64,000 nucleotides of DNA from Bradyrhizobium erythrophlei (GCF_900142985.1 NZ_LT670849.1:4232501-4296500); one strand, 5' to 3'. Positions 32,210 to 41,224 are shown, numbered from the stretch's first letter. Numbers and translations: made by a program. Notes: a model not told the origin generated them from the letters alone.

Positions 32210-32521
32210 TCACGGCGTCTTCTCCCGTGCCTCGGTGAGAAAGCCCTTGTCGGCGAGGTCTTGCAGCATCGCGACCACGTCGGTCGCGATCGCCTCGCGC
32301 GGCGCGGCATATTTCTCGGCGAGCTGATCGACCATCTCGGCGACGCTGCGCGCGCCGTCGCAGAGGTGCAGCACTTCGACCGCAATTGCGTCGGGCGCGA
32401 GCACGCGCTCCGGCGCCAGGATCACCCAGACCTGCCGCGTCTCATCGAATTTCAGCTTGGCGTGACGCGGCAGTTTCGGCCGGCTCGCTTCACTGACGGT
32501 GATGTTGCGGCTGGAGGTCAT
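32210..32521 (-). CDS. pqqD: PQQ biosynthesis peptide chaperone PqqD
   Basis: The 103-residue PqqD binds PqqA and presents it to PqqE; its fold is the RiPP recognition element. The core RLPRHAKLKFDETRQVWVIL-like stretch, followed by APERVLAPDAIAVEVLHLCDG and VDQLAEKYAAP, is typical. It begins ATG at 32521 after a 47-base gap from pqqC and is followed closely by pqqE. Confidence 0.95.
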   Translation of the reverse strand: MTSSRNITVSEASRPKLPRHAKLKFDETRQVWVILAPERVLAPDAIAVEVLHLCDGARSVAEMVDQLAEKYAAPREAIATDVVAMLQDLADKGFLTEAREKTP

Positions 32522-32568
32522 GGTTCCCGTATTTCTTTATTCAACTCGTTTTAATCAACTCGGCTTCT

Positions 32569-33339
32569 TTAGTTCGCCTTGGGCACAAAGGCTCCCGGCG
32601 GAATATGGCCCTCGACATAGGCATGATACAGCGCATCGAGCTGAACCCATAGCACGTTGGTCTTGAAGATCAGGGCGTTACAAACCGCCTCGCGCTGTTC
32701 CGGCGTCTTGGCGTGGGCCTTGACGTAGTCGAGCGCAAAACTGGCGTCGCGCGGCGCCTGGGTCAGGCGGCGGCTGAAATAGCTCATGATGTCCGGGTTC
32801 ACAAAATCGTAGTGCGCCAGCATGCCGGAGATGCGCTCTTCGTGCAGGTTCGGCGCGAACAGTTCCGTCAGCGAGGAGGCGATGGCCTCCAGCGGGCTCT
32901 TGTCGCGGACGAAATGCACATAGGCTTCGACCGCAAAGCGCGTCGCCGGCAAAATGCCCTCGGTGGATTCGACATACGCCGTATCCAGCCCCAGGCCTTC
33001 GGTCAGTTTCAGCCAGCGCTCGATGCCGCCTTCGGAACCGATATTGCCGTCATGGTCTTCGATCCGGTGCCGCCATTCCACGCGTATATTGCGGTCGCGA
33101 AAGCGCGAGATCACCACCGCATCCTTGATCGGGATCGTGCTCTGATAATAGTAGCGGTTGAGCGCCCAAGCCTGCACCTGGCCCTTGTTGAGCTTGCCGC
33201 CGTGCAGCAGTTTGTGAAACGGATGCAGGCTGTGATAGCGCGTCTCGCCGATAAAGCGCAGCGCGGCTTCGAGCTCGGTCGCGCTGTTCAACACGGTCTT
33301 AGCCCCGAGCGAAAGCGCCGTCATTCCCTCCAGCTTCAT
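32569..33339 (-). CDS. pqqC: Pyrroloquinoline-quinone synthase PqqC
   Basis: This 256-residue cofactor-less oxidase performs the last ring closure and oxidation giving PQQ. Family motifs are RYHSLHPFHKLLHGGKL, QAWALNRYYYQSTIPIKDA, EWRHRIEDHDG and LTELFAPNLHEERI. The ATG at 33339 shares a base with the pqqB stop (TGATG). The longer open frame upstream only overlaps pqqB. Confidence 0.97.
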   Translation of the reverse strand: MKLEGMTALSLGAKTVLNSATELEAALRFIGETRYHSLHPFHKLLHGGKLNKGQVQAWALNRYYYQSTIPIKDAVVISRFRDRNIRVEWRHRIEDHDGNIGSEGGIERWLKLTEGLGLDTAYVESTEGILPATRFAVEAYVHFVRDKSPLEAIASSLTELFAPNLHEERISGMLAHYDFVNPDIMSYFSRRLTQAPRDASFALDYVKAHAKTPEQREAVCNALIFKTNVLWVQLDALYHAYVEGHIPPGAFVPKAN

Positions 33340-34265
33340 CACAGCACAATCTCCGTTCCGTCCGCAGGGATTTGCCATCCCGCTTGCTCGGCCGCCCGGC
33401 GCTCTTCGGAATTGCGCAGCAGAGCCGGGTTCGAGTTGTTGATATGCAGGAATATCTTTCGTTCGATGCCGAGATTTTCAAGCGCTGCGATCGCGCCTTG
33501 CTCGCCCGACATCGAGATATGTCCCATGCTCCGTCCGGTCTTGGTTGCAAGGCCGGCGGCGATCATTTCGTCGTCCCGCCACACCGTGCCGTCGAAGAAC
33601 AGCAGCGGCGCGCCCTTGAGCCTCGATTTGAGGTCGTCGGTCACCTCGGCGCAAGCCGCGATAAAAAAGAAAAACTTGCCGGTCGTCTTGTCGCGGATGC
33701 GAAGGCCGAGCGTGTCGCCGGCGGCCTCAGCTCCCTCGCGCCGTTCGCCTTCGAGATACCAGGCGCCCTTGCCGGTGACCTCGAACGGCAGGATCTCGAT
33801 GCCGGAGGGCGTCCCATCCGGCAGCGCCGGTTCGAACGCCCGGTCAATACCGATTGCTTGACGCTTGACGTTCTTTTCGCTGAGTACGTTGAAGACGCTG
33901 TTGGACTTCAACGTCGCCAGCACTTTTTCGTGCGCGTAGATCGCGAACGGCCATCCCTCGCGCATCGAGAGCAGGCCCGCGATCGCATCGATCTCGCCAT
34001 TGGTCAGGATCACGCCCGCGATCGGCGAATGACGAAGTTTTCCGTGCGCGGGATGAAGGGCAGGGGTTGCGGTGATTTGCTGGCGCAGGTCGGGCGAGGC
34101 GTTGATCAGAAACCAGTGATCGCCGTCGGCGCTGATCGCGAGTGAGGCCTGCGTGCTCTGCAATTCGGGATGCGTGGTTCGCGCGGCCCGGCACACCCGA
34201 CAGCCGCAATTCCACTGCGGAACGCCACCACCTGCGGCCGCGCCCAGGACGACGACACGCAACAT
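33339..34265 (-). CDS. pqqB: PQQ biosynthesis protein PqqB
   Basis: PqqB is a metallo-beta-lactamase-fold protein that hydroxylates the tyrosine of the PqqA-derived di-amino-acid. The 308-residue sequence starts LRVVVLGAAAGGGVPQWNCGC, the diagnostic N-terminus, with Cys pairs (CGCRVCRAAR) and the metal-site region GVILTNGEIDAIAGLLSMRE. Its downstream partner pqqC is translationally coupled. Confidence 0.96.
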   Translation of the reverse strand: MLRVVVLGAAAGGGVPQWNCGCRVCRAARTTHPELQSTQASLAISADGDHWFLINASPDLRQQITATPALHPAHGKLRHSPIAGVILTNGEIDAIAGLLSMREGWPFAIYAHEKVLATLKSNSVFNVLSEKNVKRQAIGIDRAFEPALPDGTPSGIEILPFEVTGKGAWYLEGERREGAEAAGDTLGLRIRDKTTGKFFFFIAACAEVTDDLKSRLKGAPLLFFDGTVWRDDEMIAAGLATKTGRSMGHISMSGEQGAIAALENLGIERKIFLHINNSNPALLRNSEERRAAEQAGWQIPADGTEIVL

Positions 34266-34441
34266 GACCCGTCTCCCGGAATCCTAAGAACACTGAATTT
34301 CTGGATATCGCGGGTTCTCAAAAACGCTCGAGAACGACGCCTCAAAAACTTCAAAGGTGGAAGCGGGGTGAAGGTCACGCCCTCACAGGCGCGTCACTCC
34401 CGGCAATCCACCTTGTTCAAGAAGGATACTTTTGCTGCCGC

Positions 34442-34522
34442 TTACTTGCGGGCGGCGCAGGCATACATGTTGATTTCCATGCCGACCGGCACTTCGACGA
34501 TCTTCGGTGCTTTCCAGGCCAT
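34442..34522 (-). CDS. pqqA: PQQ precursor peptide PqqA
   Basis: The 26-residue peptide starts MAWKAPKIVEVPVG and ends EINMYACAARK. Glu16 and Tyr20 (E-x3-Y) are the two residues joined by PqqE to form the PQQ backbone. A very good ribosome site, AAGGAG, lies seven bases before ATG 34522. It is first in the leftward pqqABCDE operon, with a 176-base gap to pqqB, as usual for this highly expressed peptide gene. Confidence 0.97.
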   Translation of the reverse strand: MAWKAPKIVEVPVGMEINMYACAARK

Positions 34523-34836
34523 TTTGGCTCTCCTTAAAGTGAAACCGGACGAACTCCGCCCTGCCGTTAAGGTAATGCGGAACGAAAACTTCGCCAGCGG
34601 AATCTTTCCGACGGGGCGGGGCAGTTGAATAAATGGTGCGATGCACAATATGTTCTGGAGGTGCCCCCAGGTTTCCTGTCAAAACAATGACGCATCAATA
34701 GGTTCTTCTGACTGTCTCCTTCGTCCAATGGATCAACCCGCCGCTTCGGCCTATGCCCGATAAAGCAACTGTGAAAGATGCCGGCAGCCTTAACCCTGCC
34801 GGGTTCAGATCCTCAAAGCCGAAACAAGGTTCGATC
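34523..34836. other. Divergent pqqA / DUF6894 intergenic region
   Basis: These 314 bases hold the leader of the pqq operon and the upstream region of the DUF6894 gene. A TTGACA on the minus strand (34683-34678) could be a -35 element of pqqA, but no good -10 lies at 16-18 bases. No protein, repeat or known RNA was recognised. Confidence 0.35.
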
Positions 34837-35112
34837 ATGCCGAGATATTTCTTCAACACGCGAATCGGCAATGAAGTGATCTCCGATCCGGAAGGTGAGG
34901 AACTGCGCAATCCGGACCGCGCCTGGGAAGTCGCCCGCGCCATGATCCTCGAGCTTTTGAAGATCGAGGGAATGGAGGACCTGATGCGGGCCGTGCTCGA
35001 AGTCACCGATGACGAGGGGGAAATCGTGCTCGAGTTTCCCTTTGCGGAGGCCATCCTCGACGAGACCGAAACGCCGGCGGATGATGCCAACATACCCGTC
35101 ACGAAGCATTGA
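34837..35112 (+). CDS. DUF6894 small protein
   Basis: The 91-residue acidic protein begins MPRYFFNTRIGNEVISDPEG and continues ELRNPDRAWEVARAMI, the pattern of DUF6894 proteins that are frequent and multicopy in Bradyrhizobium. No signal peptide or enzyme motif is seen; a cytosolic role is likely, function unknown. ATG 34837 gives the family N-terminus; upstream in-frame starts lengthen it without homology. Confidence 0.8.
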   Translation: MPRYFFNTRIGNEVISDPEGEELRNPDRAWEVARAMILELLKIEGMEDLMRAVLEVTDDEGEIVLEFPFAEAILDETETPADDANIPVTKH

Positions 35113-35320
35113 TATGACGGGCTGAGACCGGACGCGGCCAGGCGCGCTACCATGGACATGCCTTCGCGACCGCGAAGCACTTTCCGTCGCAGCCTTCCGG
35201 GATATGTTTCCGATTGCGTACGGACGCGAAAATATTCAAGAGTACGGCCACGAAGTCCGCCGGTACGGGCAAGGGAATGCCCCGCGCACCGGTCGAAGGC
35301 TTCCACAAAGGGAGAATATT

Positions 35321-36592
35321 ATGAGGATCAGGTCATCGGCGCCGCGCAGCCTGTTGCTGGCGGGCGCCTTCATTGGAGTTTTGAGTTACGGCGCGGCCGC
35401 GCAGACGGCCGCCCCCCCGGCTGCTGCGCCTGCCGCCGCCCAACCACTTCCACCGGGATCGCCAATGATCGGCCGGCCGGATAACGAGGCGGCACAAAAG
35501 CTGGCGCCAAATGCGCCGCCGTCGCCGCTTGCGACTGCGCCCGATAAGCTGCCGATGGACAAGCTAAAGGTGCCGGCCGGTTTCAACCTGGAAGTCTATG
35601 CCGCCGGCATGGCGAACGCCCGTTCGCTCGCGCTCGGCGACAAGGGCACAGTCTTTGTCGGCAGCCGCACCGTCGACAAGGTCTATGCCATCGTCAACAA
35701 GGACGGCAAACGCGAGGTCAAGATCGTAGCCTCCGGCCTCTATCGGCCGAATGGCGTCGCCTTCAAGGATGGCACCCTTTATATCGCCGAGCTGTCGAAG
35801 GTTTCGAAGATCGAGAAGATCGAGGACAATCTCGACAACCCGCCGAAGCCGACCGTGATCTACGACAACCTGCCGAAGGACGAAGCCCACGGCTGGAAGT
35901 TCATCGCGATCGGGCCGGACAACAAGCTCTACGTTCCGGTCGGCCAGCCCGGCAACAACGTGCTGCATGACAAGGATCACGGCCAGATCCGCCGTATCAA
36001 TCTCGACGGCTCCGGCGCTGAAGTGGTGGCCGTTGGCGTCCGCAACACCGTCGGCTTCGACTGGAATCCCGAAACCAAGCAGCTCTACTTCACCGACAAC
36101 AGCCGCGACTGGATGTCGGAAGACCTTCCCAATGACGAATTGAATCGCGTCACCAAGGTCGGCGAGCATTTTGGTTCGCCCTACTGCTGGCAGGGCAACA
36201 TCCCCGACCCGGAATTCGGCTGGGGCCATTCGTGCAGCGAGTTCACCCCGCCGGTCGGCCTAATGGGCCCGCATGCGGCGTCGCTCGGCATGCGCTTTTA
36301 CACCGGCAAGATGTTCCCGGCGGCCTTCAAGAACCAGGTCATCGTGGCGCGCCACGGCTCCTGGAACAAGACCAACAAGTTCGGTGGTGACGTCGTTGTT
36401 GCTCATCTCAACAAGGACGGCACGGTCAAGAACATCGAGCCGATCGTCACCGGCTTCCTCCAGGACAACAAGTATGTTGGCCGTCCGGTGGACGTGATGC
36501 AGATGAAAGACGGTTCGATGCTGATTTCCGACGACTGGAACGGCGCGGTCTATCGTCTCAGCTACGGCAAGGCGAAGGTCGCCGCGCAATAA
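35321..36592 (+). CDS. Periplasmic sorbosone-dehydrogenase-like PQQ sugar dehydrogenase
   Basis: The 423-residue protein has a signal peptide (about 1-28), an Ala/Pro-rich linker (29-80) and a six-bladed beta-propeller. Recognised stretches are VPAGFNLEVYAAGMANARSL, KVYAIVNKDG, GHSCSEFTPPVGLMGPHAAS and RHGSWNKTNKFGGDV, as in L-sorbosone dehydrogenase and YliI-type PQQ enzymes. It likely oxidises a sugar or aldehyde in the periplasm and passes electrons to the adjacent cytochrome c. Its location beside the PQQ biosynthesis genes supports use of PQQ. GGGAG precedes ATG 35321. The substrate is unknown. Confidence 0.86.
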   Translation: MRIRSSAPRSLLLAGAFIGVLSYGAAAQTAAPPAAAPAAAQPLPPGSPMIGRPDNEAAQKLAPNAPPSPLATAPDKLPMDKLKVPAGFNLEVYAAGMANARSLALGDKGTVFVGSRTVDKVYAIVNKDGKREVKIVASGLYRPNGVAFKDGTLYIAELSKVSKIEKIEDNLDNPPKPTVIYDNLPKDEAHGWKFIAIGPDNKLYVPVGQPGNNVLHDKDHGQIRRINLDGSGAEVVAVGVRNTVGFDWNPETKQLYFTDNSRDWMSEDLPNDELNRVTKVGEHFGSPYCWQGNIPDPEFGWGHSCSEFTPPVGLMGPHAASLGMRFYTGKMFPAAFKNQVIVARHGSWNKTNKFGGDVVVAHLNKDGTVKNIEPIVTGFLQDNKYVGRPVDVMQMKDGSMLISDDWNGAVYRLSYGKAKVAAQ

Positions 36593-36604
36593 CGCACGAG
36601 ACCA

Positions 36605-36646
36605 AAATCGGGGGCGACCGGGAAGGTTCGCCCCCGATTTTCTTTT
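36605..36646 (+). terminator. Terminator after the sorbosone-dehydrogenase-like gene
   Basis: A 13-bp stem (AAATCGGGGGCGA at 36605-36617 with its complement at 36628-36640) has a ten-base loop and is followed by TCTTTT. It would reduce read-through into the cytochrome c gene that follows. Confidence 0.8.
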
Positions 36647-36673
36647 AGGGAATTGAGATTGAGGCTCTCATCG

Positions 36674-37252
36674 ATGCGAAAGACAACAACAATCGTCGCG
36701 GCGCTGGTGCTCGCTTCATTTGCGGGTTCGGCGAGAGCGGCGGAAACGGTCGTGCAGCGCGCGGTCACCTGTTTTGCCTGCCATGGCGAGCACGGCCAGT
36801 CCGAGATGGAAAACACGCCGTCGCTCGGCGGCCAGCAGGCGCCTTACGCCCTGATCCAGCTCTTCATGTTTCGCGAAAAGCTGCGCACCTTCGATCCGAT
36901 GAACGAGATGGTGAAGTCGTTCACTGATGACGATCTCCAGAAATTTTCCGATTTCATCGCCAAGCTGCCGAAGCCGCAGCCGCCGGCGGAAGCGGGCGAT
37001 CCCGCGCGGATGCAGAAGGGGCTGGCGCTGGCGCAACAGCATCGCTGCAACAGCTGCCACAACGCCGATTTGTCCGGCAAGGAAAACGTGCCGCGCCTGG
37101 CCAACCAGCGCGAGGATTATCTCAACAAGACGCTCGCCGAATACAAGGACAACTCCCGGCATGGCTACGACGGCACCATGGCGGACGTGATGGGCGAAGT
37201 GCCGAAGGAGCAGATCGCCGACCTCGCTTATTACATCTCGCACTATCGATAG
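36674..37252 (+). CDS. Periplasmic diheme cytochrome c (c4-like)
   Basis: The 192-residue protein has a Sec signal peptide ending near ARA-AE (about 23) and two CxxCH sites, CFACH and CNSCH, each in a class I cytochrome c domain of about 80 residues. The second half shows [14 protein letters not shown] and a C-terminal LAYYISHYR. It is the likely electron acceptor of the PQQ dehydrogenase upstream, passing electrons to an oxidase. A terminator lies between the two genes, so expression may be separate. ATG 36674 is preferred over TTG 36653 because it begins the signal peptide. Confidence 0.9.
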   Translation: MRKTTTIVAALVLASFAGSARAAETVVQRAVTCFACHGEHGQSEMENTPSLGGQQAPYALIQLFMFREKLRTFDPMNEMVKSFTDDDLQKFSDFIAKLPKPQPPAEAGDPARMQKGLALAQQHRCNSCHNADLSGKENVPRLANQREDYLNKTLAEYKDNSRHGYDGTMADVMGEVPKEQIADLAYYISHYR

Positions 37253-37293
37253 GCGCGCGCTACAACTTCCCGCAGCGACTGGGGGAGCGAAAC

Positions 37294-38697
37294 ATGAAAG
37301 ACATCTGGCGCCTGCCGGCTCAAGAACTGGCCGGCCTGATCAAGTCGAAAAAGGTCTCGGCCAGGGAAGCCGCGGTATCGGCGCTGGCGCGGCTCGATGC
37401 CGTCAATCCCGCGATCAATGCGGTGGTCGATCATCGGCCCGACGATGTGCTGGCGCAGGCGGCCGAAGTCGATGCGGCGATCGCGCGCGGCGAGGATGTC
37501 GGCGTGCTGGCCGGCGTGCCGGTCACGATCAAGGCGAATATCGATCAGGCAGGCTATGCCAACACCAACGGGCTGAAGCTTCAGCGCGACACCATCGCCA
37601 GGGACAACAGTCCGGTGGTCGATAATCTGCGCAAGGCCGGCGCGGTCATCCTCGGACGTACCAATTGCCCGGCGTTCTCCTATCGCTGGTTTACGACCAA
37701 CCTTGTTCACGGCAACACCAAGAATCCGCGCGATCCATCGATCACGCCCGGCGGCTCGTCCGGCGGTGCGGGGGCTGCGGTTGCAGCCGGTATCGGCCAT
37801 ATCGCGCACGGCACCGATATCGCGGGCTCGATCCGTTATCCGGCCTATGTCAACGGCGTGCATGGCCTGCGCACGACGACGGGCCGCGTTGCCGCTTTCA
37901 ACGCCGCGCTGCCCGAGCGCACCATCGGGCCGCAGATCGCAGCGGTTTCGGGACCGCTGGCGCGCACCATCGGCGATTTGCGGATTTCGCTTGAGGCGAT
38001 GTCGATGCCCGATGCGCGCGATCCCTGGTGGGTGCCCGCGCCGCTCGAGGGCCCGCCGAGACCGAAGCGCGTCGCTCTGTGCGTCAATCCGGAGGGGCTT
38101 GATCCCGTCGCCGAGGTGAGGGCCGCACTCGTCGATGCGGCCAAGCGGCTAGAACGCGCCGGCTGGAAAGTGGAAGAGGTCACGTCACTGCCGCCGCTGA
38201 AGGAGGCGGCCGAAAACCAGACCAAACTCTGGCTCGGCGACAATTATGAAGGGCAGCTCGCGGCCGCCGAGCGCGAGGGCGATCTCGGTGCGCTCGCTTG
38301 TCTCCGTGGCAACAAGTCGAAGGTGTTTCCATTCGACGCGCTGACGCTCTCGAAAATCCTGACGCGACGGGCGACGCTGGTGCGCGACTGGTCGCTGTTC
38401 CTCGAAAAATATCCGGTGCTGTTGATGCCGGTGTGCGGCGAACTGCCGTTCCCAGACGAGCTCGACACCAAGGACGATGCGTCGTTTGCACGCGTCTGGC
38501 GCGCGCAACTGCCGCAGATCGCCATTCCCTTCATGGGACTGCCTGGTTTGACGGTTTCCACGGGGCTGGTCGGGCGCGTGCCAGTCGGCGTTCATCTCGT
38601 GGCAGGGCGTTATCGCGAAGACCTTCTCCTGCTCGCGGGCGAAGCGATCGAGGCCGGCGGGGTGCCGCCTTCGCCGATCGATCCATATCTGGGCTGA
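37294..38697 (+). CDS. Amidase signature family hydrolase
   Basis: This 467-residue cytoplasmic enzyme has the Ser-cisSer-Lys triad of the amidase signature family: K80 in GVPVTIKANID, S155-S156 in TPGGSSGGAGAA and nucleophile S179 in GTDIAGSIRYPA. Such enzymes hydrolyse amides to acid and ammonia. There are no gatB or gatC neighbours, so a free amidase is more likely than GatA. GGGGGAG lies upstream of ATG 37294. It is followed after five bases by the glutathione peroxidase gene. Confidence 0.92.
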   Translation: MKDIWRLPAQELAGLIKSKKVSAREAAVSALARLDAVNPAINAVVDHRPDDVLAQAAEVDAAIARGEDVGVLAGVPVTIKANIDQAGYANTNGLKLQRDTIARDNSPVVDNLRKAGAVILGRTNCPAFSYRWFTTNLVHGNTKNPRDPSITPGGSSGGAGAAVAAGIGHIAHGTDIAGSIRYPAYVNGVHGLRTTTGRVAAFNAALPERTIGPQIAAVSGPLARTIGDLRISLEAMSMPDARDPWWVPAPLEGPPRPKRVALCVNPEGLDPVAEVRAALVDAAKRLERAGWKVEEVTSLPPLKEAAENQTKLWLGDNYEGQLAAAEREGDLGALACLRGNKSKVFPFDALTLSKILTRRATLVRDWSLFLEKYPVLLMPVCGELPFPDELDTKDDASFARVWRAQLPQIAIPFMGLPGLTVSTGLVGRVPVGVHLVAGRYREDLLLLAGEAIEAGGVPPSPIDPYLG

Positions 38698-38702
38698 CGA
38701 AG

Positions 38703-39179
38703 ATGACCTCGATCTACGATTTCAGCGCGACATCGCTCGCCGGCGAAGATACCCCGCTCAGGCGGTTTGAAGGCAACGTGCTTCTGATCGTCAACACCGC
38801 GAGCGCCTGCGGATTCACGCCGCAATATAAGGGCCTCGAGGCGTTGCAGCAGAAATACGGCGCACGCGGCTTTTCCGTGCTCGGCTTTCCCTGCAACCAG
38901 TTCGGACGGCAGGAGCCGGGCAGCGCGGCGCAGATCGGGGAGTTCTGCTCCTCGAACTACGCCGTCACCTTTCCGATGTTCGACAAGATCGAGGTCAACG
39001 GCGACAACGCCCATCCGCTCTATCAATATCTTCGGCGCGAAAAGTCCGGACTGCTCGGTTCCGCGATCAAGTGGAATTTCACCAAATTCCTGATCGACCG
39101 TTCGGGCAAGGTGGTCGGGCGTTACGCGCCGATCGCGACGCCGGAATCGCTTACCAAAGACATCGAGGCATTGCTGTGA
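38703..39179 (+). CDS. Glutathione peroxidase (Cys type)
   Basis: The 158-residue enzyme reduces hydroperoxides. It has NTASACGFTPQYKGLEALQQ with the peroxidatic Cys in place of selenocysteine, FPCNQFGRQEPG and IKWNFTKFLIDRSG (active-site Trp and Asn). Bacterial members commonly use thioredoxin. No signal peptide is present. The stop overlaps the GTG of the next gene. Confidence 0.94.
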   Translation: MTSIYDFSATSLAGEDTPLRRFEGNVLLIVNTASACGFTPQYKGLEALQQKYGARGFSVLGFPCNQFGRQEPGSAAQIGEFCSSNYAVTFPMFDKIEVNGDNAHPLYQYLRREKSGLLGSAIKWNFTKFLIDRSGKVVGRYAPIATPESLTKDIEALL

Positions 39180-39442
39180 ACGAAAAGAACGAAGCGCCGG
39201 ACCAGTTGCCGGATCGCCTGTCGGTCGATCCCCAGAGCCCCTATTACAACGAGGCGGTGCTTTCGCGCGACGTCGGCATTCGCTTCAAGGGCGTCGAGAA
39301 AAAAAATGTCGAGGAATACTGCGTCAGCGAGGGCTGGATTCGCGTCACCGCCGGCAATGCCAAGGATCGTTTCGGCAACCCGCTGACCATCAAGGTGCAT
39401 GGTCCGGTCGAGCCGTATTTCAAGGATGAGCCGAAGGCCTGA
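39176..39442 (+). CDS. DUF3297 protein
   Basis: The 88-residue protein contains PDRLSVDPQSPYYNEAVLSR, VGIRFKGVEKKNVEEYC and GNAKDRFGNPLTIKVHGPVE, matching DUF3297. Function unknown; no signal peptide or membrane segment. It starts with GTG 39176, overlapping the glutathione peroxidase stop (GTGA), so the two are translated together. Confidence 0.86.
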   Translation: MNEKNEAPDQLPDRLSVDPQSPYYNEAVLSRDVGIRFKGVEKKNVEEYCVSEGWIRVTAGNAKDRFGNPLTIKVHGPVEPYFKDEPKA

Positions 39443-39457
39443 CGACATCGCCTGTCT

Positions 39458-39541
39458 CGTCATTGCGAGGAGCGAAAGCGACGAAGCAATCCAGATTTCG
39501 TCTTTGTACAGCTGGATTGCTTCGCTTCGCTCGCAATGACG
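39458..39541. repeat. Intergenic inverted repeat, family B
   Basis: The 84-bp element has arms CGTCATTGCGAGGAGCGAAG-like on the left and CTTCGCTCGCAATGACG on the right, with an inner pair GCAATCCAG / CTGGATTGC. This palindrome with conserved CGTCATTGCGAG ends is common in alphaproteobacteria, especially Rhodopseudomonas and Bradyrhizobium. It lies between the DUF3297 gene and tarD and can form a long hairpin. Confidence 0.85.
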
Positions 39542-39575
39542 GATGAATCAAAAGCTATAACTATAAGGCCACCCC

Positions 39576-40745
39576 ATGTCCGTTCGCATTATCGACATCC
39601 AGGAGATTACAAAACCGATCTCCTCACCGATCCGTAACGCCTATATCGATTTCACCAAGATGACGACGAGCCTGGTTGCCGTCGTTACCGATGCGGTTCG
39701 CGACGGCAAGCGCGTCGTCGGCTACGGCTTCAATTCGAACGGCCGTTACGGGCAGGGCGGTCTGATCCGCGAGCGCTTTGCCGCGCGCATCAAGGACGCC
39801 GATCCGAAGTCGCTGCTCAACGACGCCGGCGACAACCTCGATCCCGACAAGGTCTGGGCCACGCTGATGTCGAACGAGAAGCCGGGCGGGCACGGCGAGC
39901 GCTCGGTCGCGGTCGGCACCATCGATATGGCGGTGTGGGATGCGGTGGCGAAAATTGCGGGCAAGCCGCTGTTTCGCCTGCTTGCCGAACGTCACGGCGT
40001 GAGCGCCAATCCGCGCGTCTTCGTCTATGCTGCCGGCGGCTATTATTATCCCGGCAAGGATCTGTCGATGCTGCGCGCGGAAATGCGCGGCTATCTCGAC
40101 CGCGGTTACAACGTCGTCAAGATGAAGATCGGCGGCGCGCCCATCGAGGAGGATCGCACGCGCATCGAGGCGGTGCTGAAGGAGATCGGCAAGGACGCCC
40201 AGCTCGCGGTCGACGCCAACGGCCGCTTCGATCTCGAGACCGCGATCGCCTATGCGAAGATGCTGCGCGACTATCCCTTGTTCTGGTACGAGGAAGCCGG
40301 CGATCCGCTCGACTTTCAGCTTCAGGCGGCGCTGGCGGAGTTTTACCCGGCGCCGATGGCGACCGGGGAGAATCTCTTCAGCCACCAGGACGCGCGCAAT
40401 CTGTTGCGCTATGGCGGCATGCGGCCGGACCGCGACTGGCTGCAATTCGACTGCGCGCTGAGTTACGGGCTCTGCGAATATCAGCGCACGTTGGAGGGGC
40501 TCAAGGTGGCCGGCTGGTCTCCAAGCCGCTGCATCCCGCATGGCGGACACCAGATGTCGCTCAATATCGCCGCCGGCCTCGGACTTGGCGGCAATGAAAG
40601 CTATCCCGACCTGTTCCAGCCCTATGGCGGCTTCCCCGATGGCGTGCGCGTCGAGAGCGGCCATATCACCATGCCGGATTTGCCCGGCATCGGCTTTGAA
40701 GGGAAGTCCGATCTCTACCGCGAGATGAAGGCACTCGCATCGTAA
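39576..40745 (+). CDS. tarD: D(-)-tartrate dehydratase (TarD)
   Basis: The 389-residue enolase-superfamily enzyme dehydrates D-tartrate to oxaloacetate. Sequence and numbering match the characterised Bradyrhizobium japonicum TarD as I remember it: K182 and K184 in VVKMKIGG, metal ligands D213 (AVDANGRF), E239 (WYEEAGDP) and E265 (ATGENLF), and H322 in IPHGGHQMS. K184 and H322 are the acid-base residues known for that enzyme. No tartrate transporter is adjacent, but the transporters at 47-50 kb are not excluded. It is a single gene after a family B repeat. Confidence 0.95.
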   Translation: MSVRIIDIQEITKPISSPIRNAYIDFTKMTTSLVAVVTDAVRDGKRVVGYGFNSNGRYGQGGLIRERFAARIKDADPKSLLNDAGDNLDPDKVWATLMSNEKPGGHGERSVAVGTIDMAVWDAVAKIAGKPLFRLLAERHGVSANPRVFVYAAGGYYYPGKDLSMLRAEMRGYLDRGYNVVKMKIGGAPIEEDRTRIEAVLKEIGKDAQLAVDANGRFDLETAIAYAKMLRDYPLFWYEEAGDPLDFQLQAALAEFYPAPMATGENLFSHQDARNLLRYGGMRPDRDWLQFDCALSYGLCEYQRTLEGLKVAGWSPSRCIPHGGHQMSLNIAAGLGLGGNESYPDLFQPYGGFPDGVRVESGHITMPDLPGIGFEGKSDLYREMKALAS

Positions 40746-40941
40746 GCCGTGCGATTGAATTTCATCACCTGAAAATTCAGCAAGCCGAATCGATACGCTG
40801 ACGTCGCGCACGCCGGGCGAACGTTTAGAATCCCTCGAAGAAAGCCCAATCCGCGATAGCGCTCCGCGTCCGCAATGGTTTAAGGCGGACCGAAGCACGC
40901 GGGTCTCAATCGCGTTGCATCGATCTTGACCGGCGCGCACG

Positions 40942-41181
40942 ATGGACGAACTGAACGGACGCATGATTGCCTGCCAGCTTCTGGTTGCCGGCCTGATTGC
41001 GCGCGTCGCCAATGATTCCAAGGATCCGTTGCGGTTTCTGTCGGATTTTCGCGACGAGATGCGGGCGGTCGTTGCCGGTGTAAGGATCGCAGGCTCCGAG
41101 AATTCCGAGCGCGCGCGCGAAGTCGCCAAGCAGACCGTCGACGAACTTTTTTCGCTGATGAAGCCGCCGAGCAGCGATTGA
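40942..41181 (+). CDS. Small hypothetical protein
   Basis: The 79-residue frame begins MDELNGRMIACQLLVAGLIA and is predicted mainly alpha-helical (KDPLRFLSDFRDEMRAVVAG, AREVAKQTVDELFSLM). It is probably real because of its regular helical pattern and rhizobial character, but no family or function is recognised. It is isolated between tarD and the TonB receptor gene. Confidence 0.5.
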   Translation: MDELNGRMIACQLLVAGLIARVANDSKDPLRFLSDFRDEMRAVVAGVRIAGSENSERAREVAKQTVDELFSLMKPPSSD

Positions 41182-41224
41182 AATGCGCGCCGACTACGCA
41201 TGAGTGGTTGTTTCTTACCTGCAC

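Noticed and set aside
37294-38697. Amidase as GatA of the tRNA amidotransferase
   Set aside because: No gatB or gatC next to it and the neighbours are redox genes; a free amidase is simpler.
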